Shown here in pieces: positions 35,999-45,189 of a stretch of 45,350 nt of DNA. The stretch is taken from positions 1 through 45,350 of the forward strand of contig JAISRT010000013.1 in the NCBI GenBank assembly GCA_031273495.1, read 5' to 3'. The stretch's first letter is position 1. The number at the start of each line of letters is the position of its first letter. The position numbers and the translations under genes were made by a program. The notes under the pieces were generated by a model, which had not been told where the DNA came from, searched no databases, and saw nothing but the letters and a program-made list of their open reading frames with translations. This stretch comes from Candidatus Ancillula kalotermitis (GTDB lineage Bacteria > Actinomycetota > Actinomycetes > Actinomycetales > Bifidobacteriaceae).

Positions 35999-36020
35999 TT
36001 AACACAATGCGTGCTATACT
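35999..36020 (+). promoter_or_regulatory. Promoter of the peptide importer operon
   Basis: TTAACA (35999-36004), 10-bp spacer and extended -10 GCGTGCTATACTAGAG (TATACT 36015-36020). A 39-nt leader with GAAAGGGG precedes ATG 36060. Confidence 0.68.
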
Positions 36021-36059
36021 AGAGTTATAAGTGGCAGGACTCAATGAAAGGGGTTAGAT

Positions 36060-37730
36060 ATGAAGAGTGGTGTAAGCAAATTCGCTAGCATTTTATGTGT
36101 AGGCGCATTAGTATTCGCGGGCGCAGTGGGGCTCTCTAGTTGCGGTAATTCGGATAAAAAGGGCACCGACACTAAGGCGGCTTCGTCAGACACTTTGGCA
36201 TACGGGACGCTAGACAAGCTAGTCTGCCTCGACCCGGCGTGCAGTTATGATAATGGATCCAAAGCGGTTCAAGACAATGTTATGGAGAAGCTCTTTGACT
36301 ATAAGTATGGTTCGATTACCCCTGAGCCGAGTTTGGCAGCGAGTGACGGTGAGTTCACTAATGCCGGTACGGATTATGTCGTCAAGTTGCAAGAGGGGCT
36401 GAAGTTCAGCAATGGCCACGATTTAACCTCGTCGGACGTCAAGTTCTCATTCGACCGCATAGTCAAGATAAATGACCCCAACGGGCCTGCTACAATGCTT
36501 GATAATCTCGACAGCATCACGACTCCGGACCCCTTAACTGTTGACTTCAAGCTCAAAAATGCGGACGACATCACATTCAAGTCTGTTTTAGCGGCCAATG
36601 CGGGCTATATTGTTGACGAAGAGACCACACCAGCAGATAAGGCTATGGAAGACTCTGCTTTTGTGAAGGCGAACGGCTTTTCGGGACAGTACAAAATCAC
36701 CGACTATAAGAAGAATGAGTCGATCCAGATGACAATTAACCCTGATTATAAGGGCATCAACGGCGCAGCGAACATCAAAAACGTTAATATGACCTATTAT
36801 ACTCAGGCGTCAAACTTGAAGATGGATATCGCTGATGGCAAAATTGAGTTCTCCTACAACGGTTTAGACGCAACTTCAATTGAAGACTTGAAGAATAACC
36901 CGAACGTGAAGGTCAATTTCGGTGACGGTGGGCGCTTTGACTTCCTAGTGTTCGACACCCACATTCAGCCTTTCGGTAGTTCACAGCCAGACGCAAACCT
37001 AGCGAAGGCAAAAGCGGTCCGTGTTGCTGTGGCTAATCTGATTGACCGTGACGCAATTGCCAAAGGTCCGTTCAAGGACACTTTTAGGCCTGTGTACTCA
37101 CTTGTCGGTAATGGAATTGAGGGGCAGAAGAACACTTATAAAGATCAATACGGCGAGAATGGAAAACCGAGTCTAGAGAAGGCGAAGGCAGCGTTCGCTG
37201 AGGCTGGTATTACCGGAAAAGTTGACATTAACCTATACTACAACTCGGAGCATTATGAGCCGGTATCGACTGAGGAATACAATATGCTTAAGAGTCAGCT
37301 CGAAGAAAGCGGTTTGTTCAACGTAACGCTCGCGACAACTGAGTGGGTGCAGTATCAAAAGGACCGCGTCAACACTGGCGATCATGACGGCAAATATCAG
37401 GCTAACCAAATGGGCTGGTTCAACGACTATCCCGATGCCGACAACTTCATCCGCCCGTTCTTTGGTGTAACGAACTTCCTTCATGAGGGGTATGAGCCAG
37501 ATGCTGAAACTGCCAAGTTAATTGCGTCAGAGTCAGGTATTGTGGACAAGGCTGAGCGTATAGCGTCTCTTGAGAAGATACAAGATGCCGTGACGGCTGA
37601 CGCGCCAGTTATTCCGATTGTGCAAGGTGAAGTTAAGACTTTCACTTCGAAGAGCATTAACGGTGCCGAGAAGATTACTGATGCACTTCAGTCCTTCCGC
37701 ATCGGTGCTTTAAGTAAGGTGGCGTCATAA
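36060..37730 (+). CDS. Oligopeptide/dipeptide ABC importer, substrate-binding lipoprotein
   Basis: A 556-aa family-5 binding protein. A signal peptide leads to the lipobox V-G-L-S-S-C with lipidated Cys28, so the mature protein is membrane-tethered outside. The middle contains F-S-N-G-H-D-L-T-S-S-D-V-K-F-S-F-D-R, the typical segment of DppA/OppA proteins. It is the first gene of a complete importer operon (binding protein, two permeases, one double ATPase). Ligand could be di/oligopeptides or another family-5 substrate. Confidence 0.93.
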   Translation: MKSGVSKFASILCVGALVFAGAVGLSSCGNSDKKGTDTKAASSDTLAYGTLDKLVCLDPACSYDNGSKAVQDNVMEKLFDYKYGSITPEPSLAASDGEFTNAGTDYVVKLQEGLKFSNGHDLTSSDVKFSFDRIVKINDPNGPATMLDNLDSITTPDPLTVDFKLKNADDITFKSVLAANAGYIVDEETTPADKAMEDSAFVKANGFSGQYKITDYKKNESIQMTINPDYKGINGAANIKNVNMTYYTQASNLKMDIADGKIEFSYNGLDATSIEDLKNNPNVKVNFGDGGRFDFLVFDTHIQPFGSSQPDANLAKAKAVRVAVANLIDRDAIAKGPFKDTFRPVYSLVGNGIEGQKNTYKDQYGENGKPSLEKAKAAFAEAGITGKVDINLYYNSEHYEPVSTEEYNMLKSQLEESGLFNVTLATTEWVQYQKDRVNTGDHDGKYQANQMGWFNDYPDADNFIRPFFGVTNFLHEGYEPDAETAKLIASESGIVDKAERIASLEKIQDAVTADAPVIPIVQGEVKTFTSKSINGAEKITDALQSFRIGALSKVAS

Positions 37731-37748
37731 TCTAGGGGCACTTTGCCG

Positions 37749-38822
37749 ATGAGGGAACGCATAGGTAGCAGCAAGTTTGGGCAATGGGTCAGTGAGCATT
37801 CATTCCTCAGGTTTGTTGTCACGCGTTTTCTACTGATTATACCGACACTTTTCATACTTGTGAGCGTAGTCTTCTTCATAATGCGCTTGACTGGCGACCC
37901 GATCACCGCAACTATGGGTGGCAAACTTCCACAAACCCAAATCGACAAGTTGATTCACGATGCAGGTTATGACAGACCGATTTTTGTGCAGTACTTCGAG
38001 TATTTAGGTCAACTCTTCTCTGGTGACCTCGGCAAATCCGTTAAGCTCAATATGCCTGTTACTGAGTTAATCTTGACTTATGGTACCGCAACAGTTGAGC
38101 TAGCAGTTTTAGCGCTAATCGTCGCATTCGCAGTCGGCATTCCGCTCGGTAAGTTGGCGGCGAAATACAGGGATAAGTGGCAAGATGTTACCGTTCGCCT
38201 CTTCAGTATCTTCTGCTACGCAATGCCCGTCTTCTTCCTCGGACTGCTCCTGAAGTTGATTTTCACGGTTCAACTCGGTCTCTTGCCGTCTTCAGGGCGG
38301 GTCTCCTCAAACCTACAGTCTCAGTTAAGCAATGTTGATTTCCCTACTGGGTTCTACGTCATTGACTCACTGCAAACTGGTGACCCCGAAGTAATTGGCG
38401 ACGTTTTTGCCCACGCGATTTTGCCTGCGGTCGCACTCGGACTTTTAACTGCGGCGACTTTCATTCGACTCATCCGCACCAATCTCATCTCAACGCTCTC
38501 AACAGACTACATCTTCGCGGCAAGGACCCGTGGTGTGAGCGAAAAGCGCATTCTGAACAAGCACGCCTTCAAACCGGCACTTATCCCAATCATCACCGTT
38601 ATGGGTATGCAAATAGCACTGATGCTCGCGGGCGCAGTCTTGACGGAGACGACATTTGAGTGGAAGGGGCTAGGCTACCAACTGTCCGAATTGCTTAAGG
38701 CGCGTGATTTTATGGCGGTCCAAGGCATTGTGATTTTCATCGCGATTGTTGTGTCGGTGGCGAACTTCATTGTTGACGTTCTCGCTGCATATATTGACCC
38801 GAGAGTGAGGTATGGCAAATGA
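37749..38822 (+). CDS. Peptide ABC importer permease (DppB/OppB-like)
   Basis: About 357 aa from ATG 37749; TTG 37743 lies closer to the AGGGG ribosome-binding site (4 nt) and is possible. Six helices, the N-terminal F-I-M-R-L-T-G-D-P pattern, a periplasm-side loop before helix 2, and the coupling loop (A-R-T-R-G-V-S-E) mark the OppB family. It has a short insertion in the outer loop around residues 185-215 (S-S-N-L-Q-S-Q-L-S-N). It ends overlapping the next start (ATGA). Confidence 0.9.
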   Translation: MRERIGSSKFGQWVSEHSFLRFVVTRFLLIIPTLFILVSVVFFIMRLTGDPITATMGGKLPQTQIDKLIHDAGYDRPIFVQYFEYLGQLFSGDLGKSVKLNMPVTELILTYGTATVELAVLALIVAFAVGIPLGKLAAKYRDKWQDVTVRLFSIFCYAMPVFFLGLLLKLIFTVQLGLLPSSGRVSSNLQSQLSNVDFPTGFYVIDSLQTGDPEVIGDVFAHAILPAVALGLLTAATFIRLIRTNLISTLSTDYIFAARTRGVSEKRILNKHAFKPALIPIITVMGMQIALMLAGAVLTETTFEWKGLGYQLSELLKARDFMAVQGIVIFIAIVVSVANFIVDVLAAYIDPRVRYGK

Positions 38823-39781
38823 GCAGACTCGGCAACCTCCCGATTATCAAGCATATCCGCCAAAGTGTTGGACTTCAATGTTTCATGCTCATAACTGGCC
38901 TCGCGATTGTGGTTTTGTTTGTCTTGACGGCAATTTTCGCACCACTAATTGCGCCATACGGGTTCTCGCAGATTAAGGACGCCTCAGGAGTTAGTTTCGG
39001 TGCCCAAAAAGAGCCATCTGCAGAGCATATTTGGGGGACAACTGTCGGTGGGCTTGATGTATTTTCGCGGGTTATTTGGGGGGCACAGACAGCGCTGATA
39101 TCAATCCTTGTAGCAGTCATCGCCTCAAGCATTCTCGGTATTCTCTTAGGGCTAGTTTCCGGTTATTTTGGTGGGAAAGTTGACCGCGTTCTAGTAGTCA
39201 TTGCCGACGCGATTTACTCTTTCCCTAGCCTTCTCCTCGCGATTTTGCTGGCGATAATGATTAACTCGACTGGGGGTAATGCATTTGCGGGAATTTTAGC
39301 AGCGGGCATTTCGATTACTGTGGTCTTCGTTCCCCAGTATTTCCGCGTAATTCGGAGTGAAGTGCTACGGATTAAGTCAGAGGCATTTGTTGAGTCGGCG
39401 AAAGCCATTCACGCCCCGATTACTAGGATCCTCTTCAAACATGTGCTCCGTAACTCAACTCGCACTCTCCCAATCGTGATTACTATGAATGCGGCGGAGG
39501 CGATTTTAACACTGGCAGCACTCGGGTTCTTGGGGATGGGCATTGAGCCAAGTTCAGCGTCGGAGTGGGGTTACGACTTGAATCGGGCGGTTAGTGATGT
39601 GACGAGTAATATTTTGTGGACATCAATCTTTCCTGGTGCAGCAATTGTGCTTGTAGTGATTGGTGTGACGCTTCTTGGTGAAGGCCTAAACGACTTGAGC
39701 GACCCACGCCTGAGAATACGACGGAAACCTAAAGCCTTTGATGGTACCTTGCCTGATGACGGGGAGGTGAAACATGACTGA
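38819..39781 (+). CDS. Peptide ABC importer permease (DppC/OppC-like)
   Basis: A 320-aa permease with an N-terminal helix, the OppC signature H-I-W-G-T-T-V-G-G-L-D-V-F-S-R, five more helices and the coupling loop with E-S-A-K-A-I-H-A-P. Overlaps dppB-like by 4 bp and the ATPase gene by 8 bp. Partner of the preceding permease. Confidence 0.92.
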   Translation: MSRLGNLPIIKHIRQSVGLQCFMLITGLAIVVLFVLTAIFAPLIAPYGFSQIKDASGVSFGAQKEPSAEHIWGTTVGGLDVFSRVIWGAQTALISILVAVIASSILGILLGLVSGYFGGKVDRVLVVIADAIYSFPSLLLAILLAIMINSTGGNAFAGILAAGISITVVFVPQYFRVIRSEVLRIKSEAFVESAKAIHAPITRILFKHVLRNSTRTLPIVITMNAAEAILTLAALGFLGMGIEPSSASEWGYDLNRAVSDVTSNILWTSIFPGAAIVLVVIGVTLLGEGLNDLSDPRLRIRRKPKAFDGTLPDDGEVKHD

Positions 39782-41450
39782 TGTAGTGCGCCTTGACAAC
39801 CTCAGAGTCCGTTTCTCGACTGATAATGGTGACGTGGACGCGGTCAAGAATGTGTCACTAAATGTTAGGGAACGGGAAATACTCGCTATCGTCGGGGAGT
39901 CGGGGAGCGGTAAATCGGTTAGCACTAAAACGATCCTGCAAATGTTACCAGACTACGCCATTGAAGACGGTGCGGTTTTGTTGAAGTCAAGTGAAACTGG
40001 CAAACTACGAGATGTGACCAGTTTGGGTTATAGGGAACTCCGTGAGATACGGGGACAGGACGCTTCAATGGTTTTCCAGGAGCCGTCTAATGCACTGAAC
40101 CCTGTCTATCGTGTCGGGTGGCAAATTGCTGAGGGGATTCGTGCACACCTGCCAAAAGGTGAGAAGTTGAGTAAGGCTCAAGCTAAAGAGAAGGCGATTG
40201 AGATTATGCGGACAGTTGGTATTCCTGATCCAGAAGTGCGCGTTAACTATTATCCGCATCAGTTTTCTGGCGGACAGAAGCAGCGAATCGTGATTGCTCA
40301 GGCTTTAGTGCTCGGTGCTAAACTTATTATAGCAGATGAACCCACCACCGCGCTCGATGTCACTGTGCAGGCTGAGATACTTGAACTTTTGAAGTCGATA
40401 CGTGACGAGTTCGGTACTTCAATCCTCCTGATTACGCACAATATGGGGGTCGTAGCGGATATGGCGGACCGCGTGGTCGTGATGAGTGAGGGGGCAGTTG
40501 TTGAAGAGAACGATGTCTTTAAGCTCTTCGCAGTTGCGGAAAATGAGTATACAAGAGCACTTTTAGCGGCGGTTCCTCGAATTGATGCGGCAACTCGTCG
40601 TGTTAACACCCGTAAGAATCCGCTGACTAGTCAAAATGAGGTCATTTGTGTGAAAGGCTTGACTGTCGAATACCCCGCAGGTTTCGGTGTGCAATCGTTC
40701 AAAGCGGTCGACAATATCAGTTTCAGTATTCGCAAAGGTGAAGTTCTAGGGCTGGTCGGGGAGTCGGGGAGCGGTAAGTCAACAACTGGGCGGGCGCTAA
40801 TCAATCTCGTGAAGTCGAAGGGTGACATTTCGCTTTTCGGTCAGGACGTACGGAAGTTGAACAAGAAGCAGATGACTGAGGTTATGCGTAAAGTCGGCTA
40901 CATTTTCCAGGACCCCGCGTCGAGCTTCAACCCACTTCAGACTATTGGTGAGGCGATCGCTGAGCCACTGCTAATCGCGGGCAAAGGTGACCCGAGTGGG
41001 TTCGGTGTCAGTCGCTATGAGGAGGCATTACCGCGCGTGGAGCGTCTTTTGGGGCTTGTGCATTTACCTGCGGAGTTTTGCACCCGTTTCCCGCATGAGC
41101 TCAGCGGTGGGCAACGTCAAAGAGTAGGGTTTGCGCGGGCGTTAGCGTTGCAACCGGAAATCATTATTGCAGACGAGCCCACTAGCGCGTTAGATGTCTC
41201 GGTCCAGGCGGAGGTGCTTAAGCTTTTCCTTGAGCTCCAAGATCGTCTACAGTTTAGTTGCCTGTTCATTACACATGACTTAGCGGTTGTAGATATGGTT
41301 TCGGACACAATTGCCGTGATGCAGAAGGGGAAGATTGTCGAGATGGGTACTGGTGAGCAAATTTTGACGAACCCTGGGCAGGACTATACGAAGCAGTTAC
41401 TCAAGTCATTACCACTACCGGACCCGCAGTTGCAGCGCGCCAAAGATTAG
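39774..41450 (+). CDS. Peptide ABC importer ATPase, fused DppD-DppF type
   Basis: A 558-aa protein with two complete ABC ATPase domains in one chain. Walker A motifs G-E-S-G-S-G-K-S occur near residue 42 and again near 331; signatures F-S-G-G-Q-K-Q-R and L-S-G-G-Q-R-Q-R and Walker B segments I-I-A-D-E-P-T follow in each half. It corresponds to separate DppD and DppF of other bacteria. The fusion makes the importer a four-gene operon. Downstream mutM follows after 25 bp. Confidence 0.94.
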   Translation: MTDVVRLDNLRVRFSTDNGDVDAVKNVSLNVREREILAIVGESGSGKSVSTKTILQMLPDYAIEDGAVLLKSSETGKLRDVTSLGYRELREIRGQDASMVFQEPSNALNPVYRVGWQIAEGIRAHLPKGEKLSKAQAKEKAIEIMRTVGIPDPEVRVNYYPHQFSGGQKQRIVIAQALVLGAKLIIADEPTTALDVTVQAEILELLKSIRDEFGTSILLITHNMGVVADMADRVVVMSEGAVVEENDVFKLFAVAENEYTRALLAAVPRIDAATRRVNTRKNPLTSQNEVICVKGLTVEYPAGFGVQSFKAVDNISFSIRKGEVLGLVGESGSGKSTTGRALINLVKSKGDISLFGQDVRKLNKKQMTEVMRKVGYIFQDPASSFNPLQTIGEAIAEPLLIAGKGDPSGFGVSRYEEALPRVERLLGLVHLPAEFCTRFPHELSGGQRQRVGFARALALQPEIIIADEPTSALDVSVQAEVLKLFLELQDRLQFSCLFITHDLAVVDMVSDTIAVMQKGKIVEMGTGEQILTNPGQDYTKQLLKSLPLPDPQLQRAKD

Positions 41451-41475
41451 ATACAAGGGGAGGAGAGTATGCCTA

Positions 41476-42381
41476 ATGCCTGAAATGCCTGAGGTTGAGA
41501 CGATTCGCAGGGGACTTTCAAGTCGTTTACGGGGACAAATCCTTGAGCGGGTTGAAGTTTTGAATGCGAAGAGTGTGCAGTTTGGTGTAGGCGGTGAGGG
41601 TGCGACTTCGAAGTTTCCCACTGGTCAGAAAGTGGAAGGTTTGCGACGCTTCGGCAAGCTTTTGGCGGTCGACTTTGAGTCAGTTACGGCAGTTTTTCAC
41701 CTCAAGATGACGGGACAGTTAGTGTATAGAGGCGAGAGCGAATTCGGGGGCGGACACCCGTCGGACTCTCTGATTGGCGCGCTTCCTGATAAGTCAACTC
41801 GAGTAATTTTGGGGTTCGCTGATGGTGACTTGTATTTTAACGATCAGCGCAAGTTCGGGTTCGTGAAGTTTTTGCCGACAAATGAGGTGGAGAACATACC
41901 ATTTGTTCGTGCGCTCGGACCTGAGCCAAGTTCTGACGCGGAATTGGATGACATGGATTTTCAGAGGTTTTTGTTGAGGGCACGTCGTCACAAGAAACTG
42001 TCTGTTAAAGCGGTGTTGCTTGACCAGCGGGTCGTTGCAGGTATCGGTAACATTTACGCCGACGAGGCACTTTGGATGACAATGCTGCATCCTGCCACGC
42101 CAACTCAATTAGTCACTGATGAGCAATTACTCGCATTGTCCCGGAACGCTGCGAAAGTCATGCAGACTTCACTAGACCATGGTGGGTCAACTGCCCGCAA
42201 TTATGTTAACGCTGACGGGCAGCGCGGTGCATACCTTGACTTCGCGAATGTCTACGGGCGCTCGGGGCAACCCTGCCGGCGATGCAGTACACTTCTTGAA
42301 AAAATTCGCGTCGCCGGCAGGGGCACAACCTACTGCGCGCAGTGCCAGATTGAGTCGCTGCCCGCATCTACACCCCCATAA
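41476..42381 (+). CDS. mutM: Formamidopyrimidine-DNA glycosylase
   Basis: Bifunctional glycosylase/AP lyase for oxidised purines. From ATG 41476 the mature N-terminus is P-E-M-P-E-V-E-T-I-R-R-G, giving the catalytic Pro and Glu directly after Met. The C-terminal zinc finger is present (C-R-R-C ... C-A-Q-C). The 301-aa length is usual. An ATG at 41470 is out of frame. It is the last gene before a sharp switch to AT-rich, plasmid-like sequence. Confidence 0.94.
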   Translation: MPEMPEVETIRRGLSSRLRGQILERVEVLNAKSVQFGVGGEGATSKFPTGQKVEGLRRFGKLLAVDFESVTAVFHLKMTGQLVYRGESEFGGGHPSDSLIGALPDKSTRVILGFADGDLYFNDQRKFGFVKFLPTNEVENIPFVRALGPEPSSDAELDDMDFQRFLLRARRHKKLSVKAVLLDQRVVAGIGNIYADEALWMTMLHPATPTQLVTDEQLLALSRNAAKVMQTSLDHGGSTARNYVNADGQRGAYLDFANVYGRSGQPCRRCSTLLEKIRVAGRGTTYCAQCQIESLPASTPP

Positions 42382-42722
42382 CGCCGATAATGTATATTAT
42401 GGCAGATTTTGATTCAGTTGTTTTTATCAAAAGTTTGCAAACTACATTGATTAAATTATATATATTATAACACAAAATTATTTAGAAAATGACATTTTGG
42501 CACTTCGGCGTGTTTAATGCCTGAAATAGGGCGATATTTGTATTTATGTATTTACATAAATAAATTAGTAATTTCTCATTATAATATATGTAAATACTTA
42601 TTTACATATATACAAAGGGGGTGCGGACAACCAGCAGAAAGTGTACTATAATATATTTGTATTTACATAAATACAGATTTATGTAAATACAAACGAATAT
42701 CAACCGAAAGGAGAATTGTATA
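42382..42722. promoter_or_regulatory. AT-rich control region with palindromes upstream of parA
   Basis: No gene. Three inverted repeats of one family are present: TATTTATGTA-tt-TACATAAATA (42541-42562), TATATGTAAAT-actt-ATTTACATATA (42585-42610), and a 17-bp-armed palindrome (42656-42693). A TATAAT box (42647-42652) overlaps the last one. The layout suggests autoregulation and/or a partition site. Confidence 0.75.
42656..42693. promoter_or_regulatory. 17-bp-armed palindromic operator at the parA promoter
   Basis: TTTGTATTTACATAAAT (42656-42672), spacer ACAG, and its exact reverse complement (42677-42693). It begins 3 bp after the -10 TATAAT, so a bound repressor would block parA transcription. 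The same 17-mer recurs as a half-site before the next gene. Confidence 0.8.
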
Positions 42723-43520
42723 ATGGCTGAAATAATCACATTCTGTAATCAGAAAGGTGGAGTCGGAAAAACGACTACATCATTCAATATTGCTAGAGCC
42801 TTTTCACTTAAGAAGAAAAATGTCCTGGTAATTGATTTGGATGAGCAGGCAAATTTGACAGAAGCATTAATTGCTGAAGACAGTAAACAATATGAAGTTT
42901 CTATTGCAGATTCACTCATTAGTCAACCCGTAAACACACTGTTTAGTGTTATGACCGAAACAATTTGGGAAAATGTTATGCTTCTGCCCTCAGCGAAAGG
43001 TAAAACTTCTGCCTTATTGAGTGAAATGAGTGGTCAAGGTGCTATTGCTTCAGAGTTCAGACTAAAGAAATTATTAGAACAAGTTCCAAGCGAATTCGAT
43101 ATAGTAATTATCGACTGCGCTCCTGCCATCAATAAACTGACTGTAAACTCTCTTGTGGCTTCTACAAGGGCAGTTCTAGTAACACAGTCACAACTTTACC
43201 CAACAATTGGACTTATTGCGGTTGCAGGAGTTATTGAAGCGGTGAAGGCTTCTTATAATCCAGGCTTGAAACTATCAGGCGTTATAGTAAATCAACATGC
43301 TCCTAGAACTCGAGCAGGTCGTGAATACCTTGAACAAATTGCTAGCGCCGCGGCAGAATTTGAAAGTAGAATTTTAGAACCTGCGATCCCCGCCAAACAA
43401 ATTGTTCAAAGAACCATAGCAGAGCGAAAAGGTATCGACGAACTACTTATGGTTTCCAAAGAAGATAGAACCGATATGTTGACAAGGTATGACGCGCTAG
43501 CAAAAGAGATGCTAAAATAG
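42723..43520 (+). CDS. parA: ParA-family partition ATPase
   Basis: A 265-aa Walker-type ATPase with the deviant P-loop K-G-G-V-G-K-T-T at residues 11-18, the V-I-D-L-D segment, and V-I-I-D-C-A-P-A. There is no N-terminal HTH, so it belongs to the shorter plasmid-type ParA/Soj group that relies on a separate centromere-binding protein. The start has a good AAAGGAG. AT-rich, with codon use unlike the upstream chromosomal genes, it probably came from a plasmid or integrative element. Confidence 0.9.
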   Translation: MAEIITFCNQKGGVGKTTTSFNIARAFSLKKKNVLVIDLDEQANLTEALIAEDSKQYEVSIADSLISQPVNTLFSVMTETIWENVMLLPSAKGKTSALLSEMSGQGAIASEFRLKKLLEQVPSEFDIVIIDCAPAINKLTVNSLVASTRAVLVTQSQLYPTIGLIAVAGVIEAVKASYNPGLKLSGVIVNQHAPRTRAGREYLEQIASAAAEFESRILEPAIPAKQIVQRTIAERKGIDELLMVSKEDRTDMLTRYDALAKEMLK

Positions 43521-43521
43521 T

Positions 43522-43538
43522 TTTGTATTTACATAAAT
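43522..43538 (+). promoter_or_regulatory. Half-site of the operator between parA and the RHH gene
   Basis: An exact copy of the 17-mer TTTGTATTTACATAAAT, immediately before AAGAAAGGCAAATTATG of the next gene. Confidence 0.75.
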
Positions 43539-43552
43539 AAGAAAGGCAAATT

Positions 43553-43984
43553 ATGGGAAGTTTAGATTTAATAAAACAAAGAATGGAACAGGCAAAGGCA
43601 CAGGGTGTGACTGTTTTGGAAGATAAATTAAATGAGAGTAAATCCGAGACACAAGTCAAAGAAACGTCTATTGAAACCCAGCAAGCAGTGCAAAAAATGA
43701 AAAAGCAGGTTGGTGATCGCGGTAAACAAATGGTCGAATTCTATATTGAAGACGACAAAAGAAAACGCGAAATTCTTGCAAAACAGAAAAAGAATGAGAA
43801 TAAAGGACGACCAGTAGAGCGACTGGAACCTATGAAAAAGGCAACATTCTCACTTCCTGTTCGAACTTGGAAAGCTTTGCACGATGCAGTCAGAACCCAT
43901 AGCGAAGAACTGGGAACAGAATCTATGAGTAAAGTTATAGAGAATCTAGTTGAACAAAAACTAACAAAAATGGGTATTATGTAA
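43553..43984 (+). CDS. Small RHH-like centromere-binding (ParB-type) protein
   Basis: A 143-aa protein. Residues 1-95 are highly charged and likely coiled or disordered; the C-terminal 50 residues form a ribbon-helix-helix-like pattern: strand K-K-A-T-F-S-L-P, helix V-R-T-W-K-A-L-H-D-A-V, turn, helix S-M-S-K-V-I-E-N-L-V-E. RHH proteins of this kind are the adaptor of type Ib/II partition systems and bind palindromic operators such as those surrounding the gene. Directly downstream of parA. The assignment is by structure pattern, not by close homology. Confidence 0.75.
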   Translation: MGSLDLIKQRMEQAKAQGVTVLEDKLNESKSETQVKETSIETQQAVQKMKKQVGDRGKQMVEFYIEDDKRKREILAKQKKNENKGRPVERLEPMKKATFSLPVRTWKALHDAVRTHSEELGTESMSKVIENLVEQKLTKMGIM

Positions 43985-43986
43985 AT

Positions 43987-44006
43987 ATGTATTTATGTAA
44001 ATACAT
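43987..44006. promoter_or_regulatory. Palindrome after the RHH gene
   Basis: ATGTATTTA-tg-TAAATACAT, a perfect 9-bp-armed inverted repeat of the same family, directly followed by ACATAAATAAGAACGGTAAAT and an ATG. Confidence 0.75.
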
Positions 44007-44023
44007 AAATAAGAACGGTAAAT

Positions 44024-44140
44024 ATGGTGAAGATTTACCTGGACTTCGAACAGACTCGAACAATCTTAGGAAAGAGTAACCTAAGTCACTCATTTTTAGC
44101 CGATTCTGAAGTGTTTAGTTATAAATATGAGTATTACTAG
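44024..44140 (+). CDS. Small ORF (38 aa) with the same leader as the RHH gene
   Basis: ATG 44024 to TAG 44140, 38 residues starting M-V-K-I-Y-L-D-F-E-Q. No family is recognised. Its leader ACATAAATAAGAACGGTAAAT matches the RHH gene's leader ACATAAATAAGAAAGGCAAATT, with nearly the same spacing to ATG, which is the main reason to believe it. It may be a co-regulated small protein or the remnant of a longer gene. A CTTAGG/CCTAAG inverted repeat lies within it. Confidence 0.45.
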   Translation: MVKIYLDFEQTRTILGKSNLSHSFLADSEVFSYKYEYY

Positions 44141-44284
44141 GGGTAGGGAACAAAATGCGTCACAGAGCGTCTTATGGGGTATTTTGGCAGTCAAGCTGCC
44201 CTGCCGCCCATTTTGCTATGCAAAATAGTTGCCACAAGTAGACCTGGATAGCGTTGTGTGGTGGGTAGGGGAAGCCCTGATAAT
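44141..44284. other. Non-coding gap with two hairpins
   Basis: No gene. GGCAGTCAAGCTGCC (5-bp stem) and ATTTTGCTATGCAAAAT (7-bp stem, 3-nt loop) are adjacent, between convergent genes, and may act as a bidirectional terminator, although no U-run follows. Confidence 0.4.
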
Positions 44285-45189
44285 TTATCGCGAAGAGGTA
44301 TTGGTAGTTTTGGATGGCGGAGTAATATCATCATTATAAACCGTTTGCCTATCAAGATTTACGATACCGTCAAGGTTATGTTCACCACCAAAGTCCTCAG
44401 AGAGTTCGTCAGCGGCTGAAACTGAGTCAGAAATAGCCGCGGGGGATTTTGGGTGCGAATTATTATGATTTTGCGACGAAACCAGTAATTCCAATTGTCT
44501 GATAGCTCTGATAGTTTCATTATCATTATTATTTTCGAGAGAGTAAGAAATTGCATAATTTAGGCGCTTACAGTCTTTCCTCGACAAATCTGAAAACAGT
44601 AGTTTATCGTCTATTGTTATTAGTTTAGATAGTGTTTCAAAGTCTGTTAAATGACGATTTCTCTTAGAATCATTAAAAATTGTGAACGCAGCAGCTTTAG
44701 CAACAAGCGCACCCAATATATTTGGTCTTGGAACTATTCCCGAAACCCCATCCGATAAAACCTTATTTTTTCTGTTCTGTCAAGGGCTTGCTGCGCTCCT
44801 GGAGTTGCTATAGTTTTGAAACCGTGGACACTCAATTTGCTTTGCGCCTGTTCTCCAAGGTGATCGGGAATTAGAATATCTATTTGAACCTTATCTTTTA
44901 TCCATCTGTGTTCGTATCCCTCAGGACTAACTCCGACAGAATCAAAACCAATATCAGTCAAGCGTTTTGTAAAATCGTATAGGGCGTCAGATTTTGCTCT
45001 AACATTAAGGAGAGCATCTAGATCATTAGTCACTCGAATCATTTGTCCGCCCCGTTCAACACAATGTAGATAAACCATTTGTCCACCTACAAGAGTCCAG
45101 TTATCTGGGTAAATTTTGCTCACATCAAACAAAGTTTCCCAGAGCTGTTGCTCACTGTCTAGCATAACTGGTAGTTCAATTACTTTCAT
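44285..45189 (-). pseudogene. AbiEii-like nucleotidyltransferase, frameshifted at an A6 run
   Basis: The first 151 codons (45189-44734) hold the nucleotidyltransferase core: W-T-L-V-G-G-Q-M-V-Y-L-H and T-N-D-L-D-A-L-L-N with the paired acidic residues. The rest of the gene continues in the -1 frame: D-G-V-S-G-I-V-P-R-P-N-I-L-G-A-L-V-A-K-A-A-A-F, and then R-H-L-T-D-F-E-T-L down to 44285. The shift falls at G-AAAAAA-T near 44766-44771. One more A, or a -1 ribosomal slip on A-AAA-AAT, restores one protein of about 300 aa. Such proteins are the toxin-type half of AbiE-like pairs; the partner overlaps upstream. Confidence 0.75.
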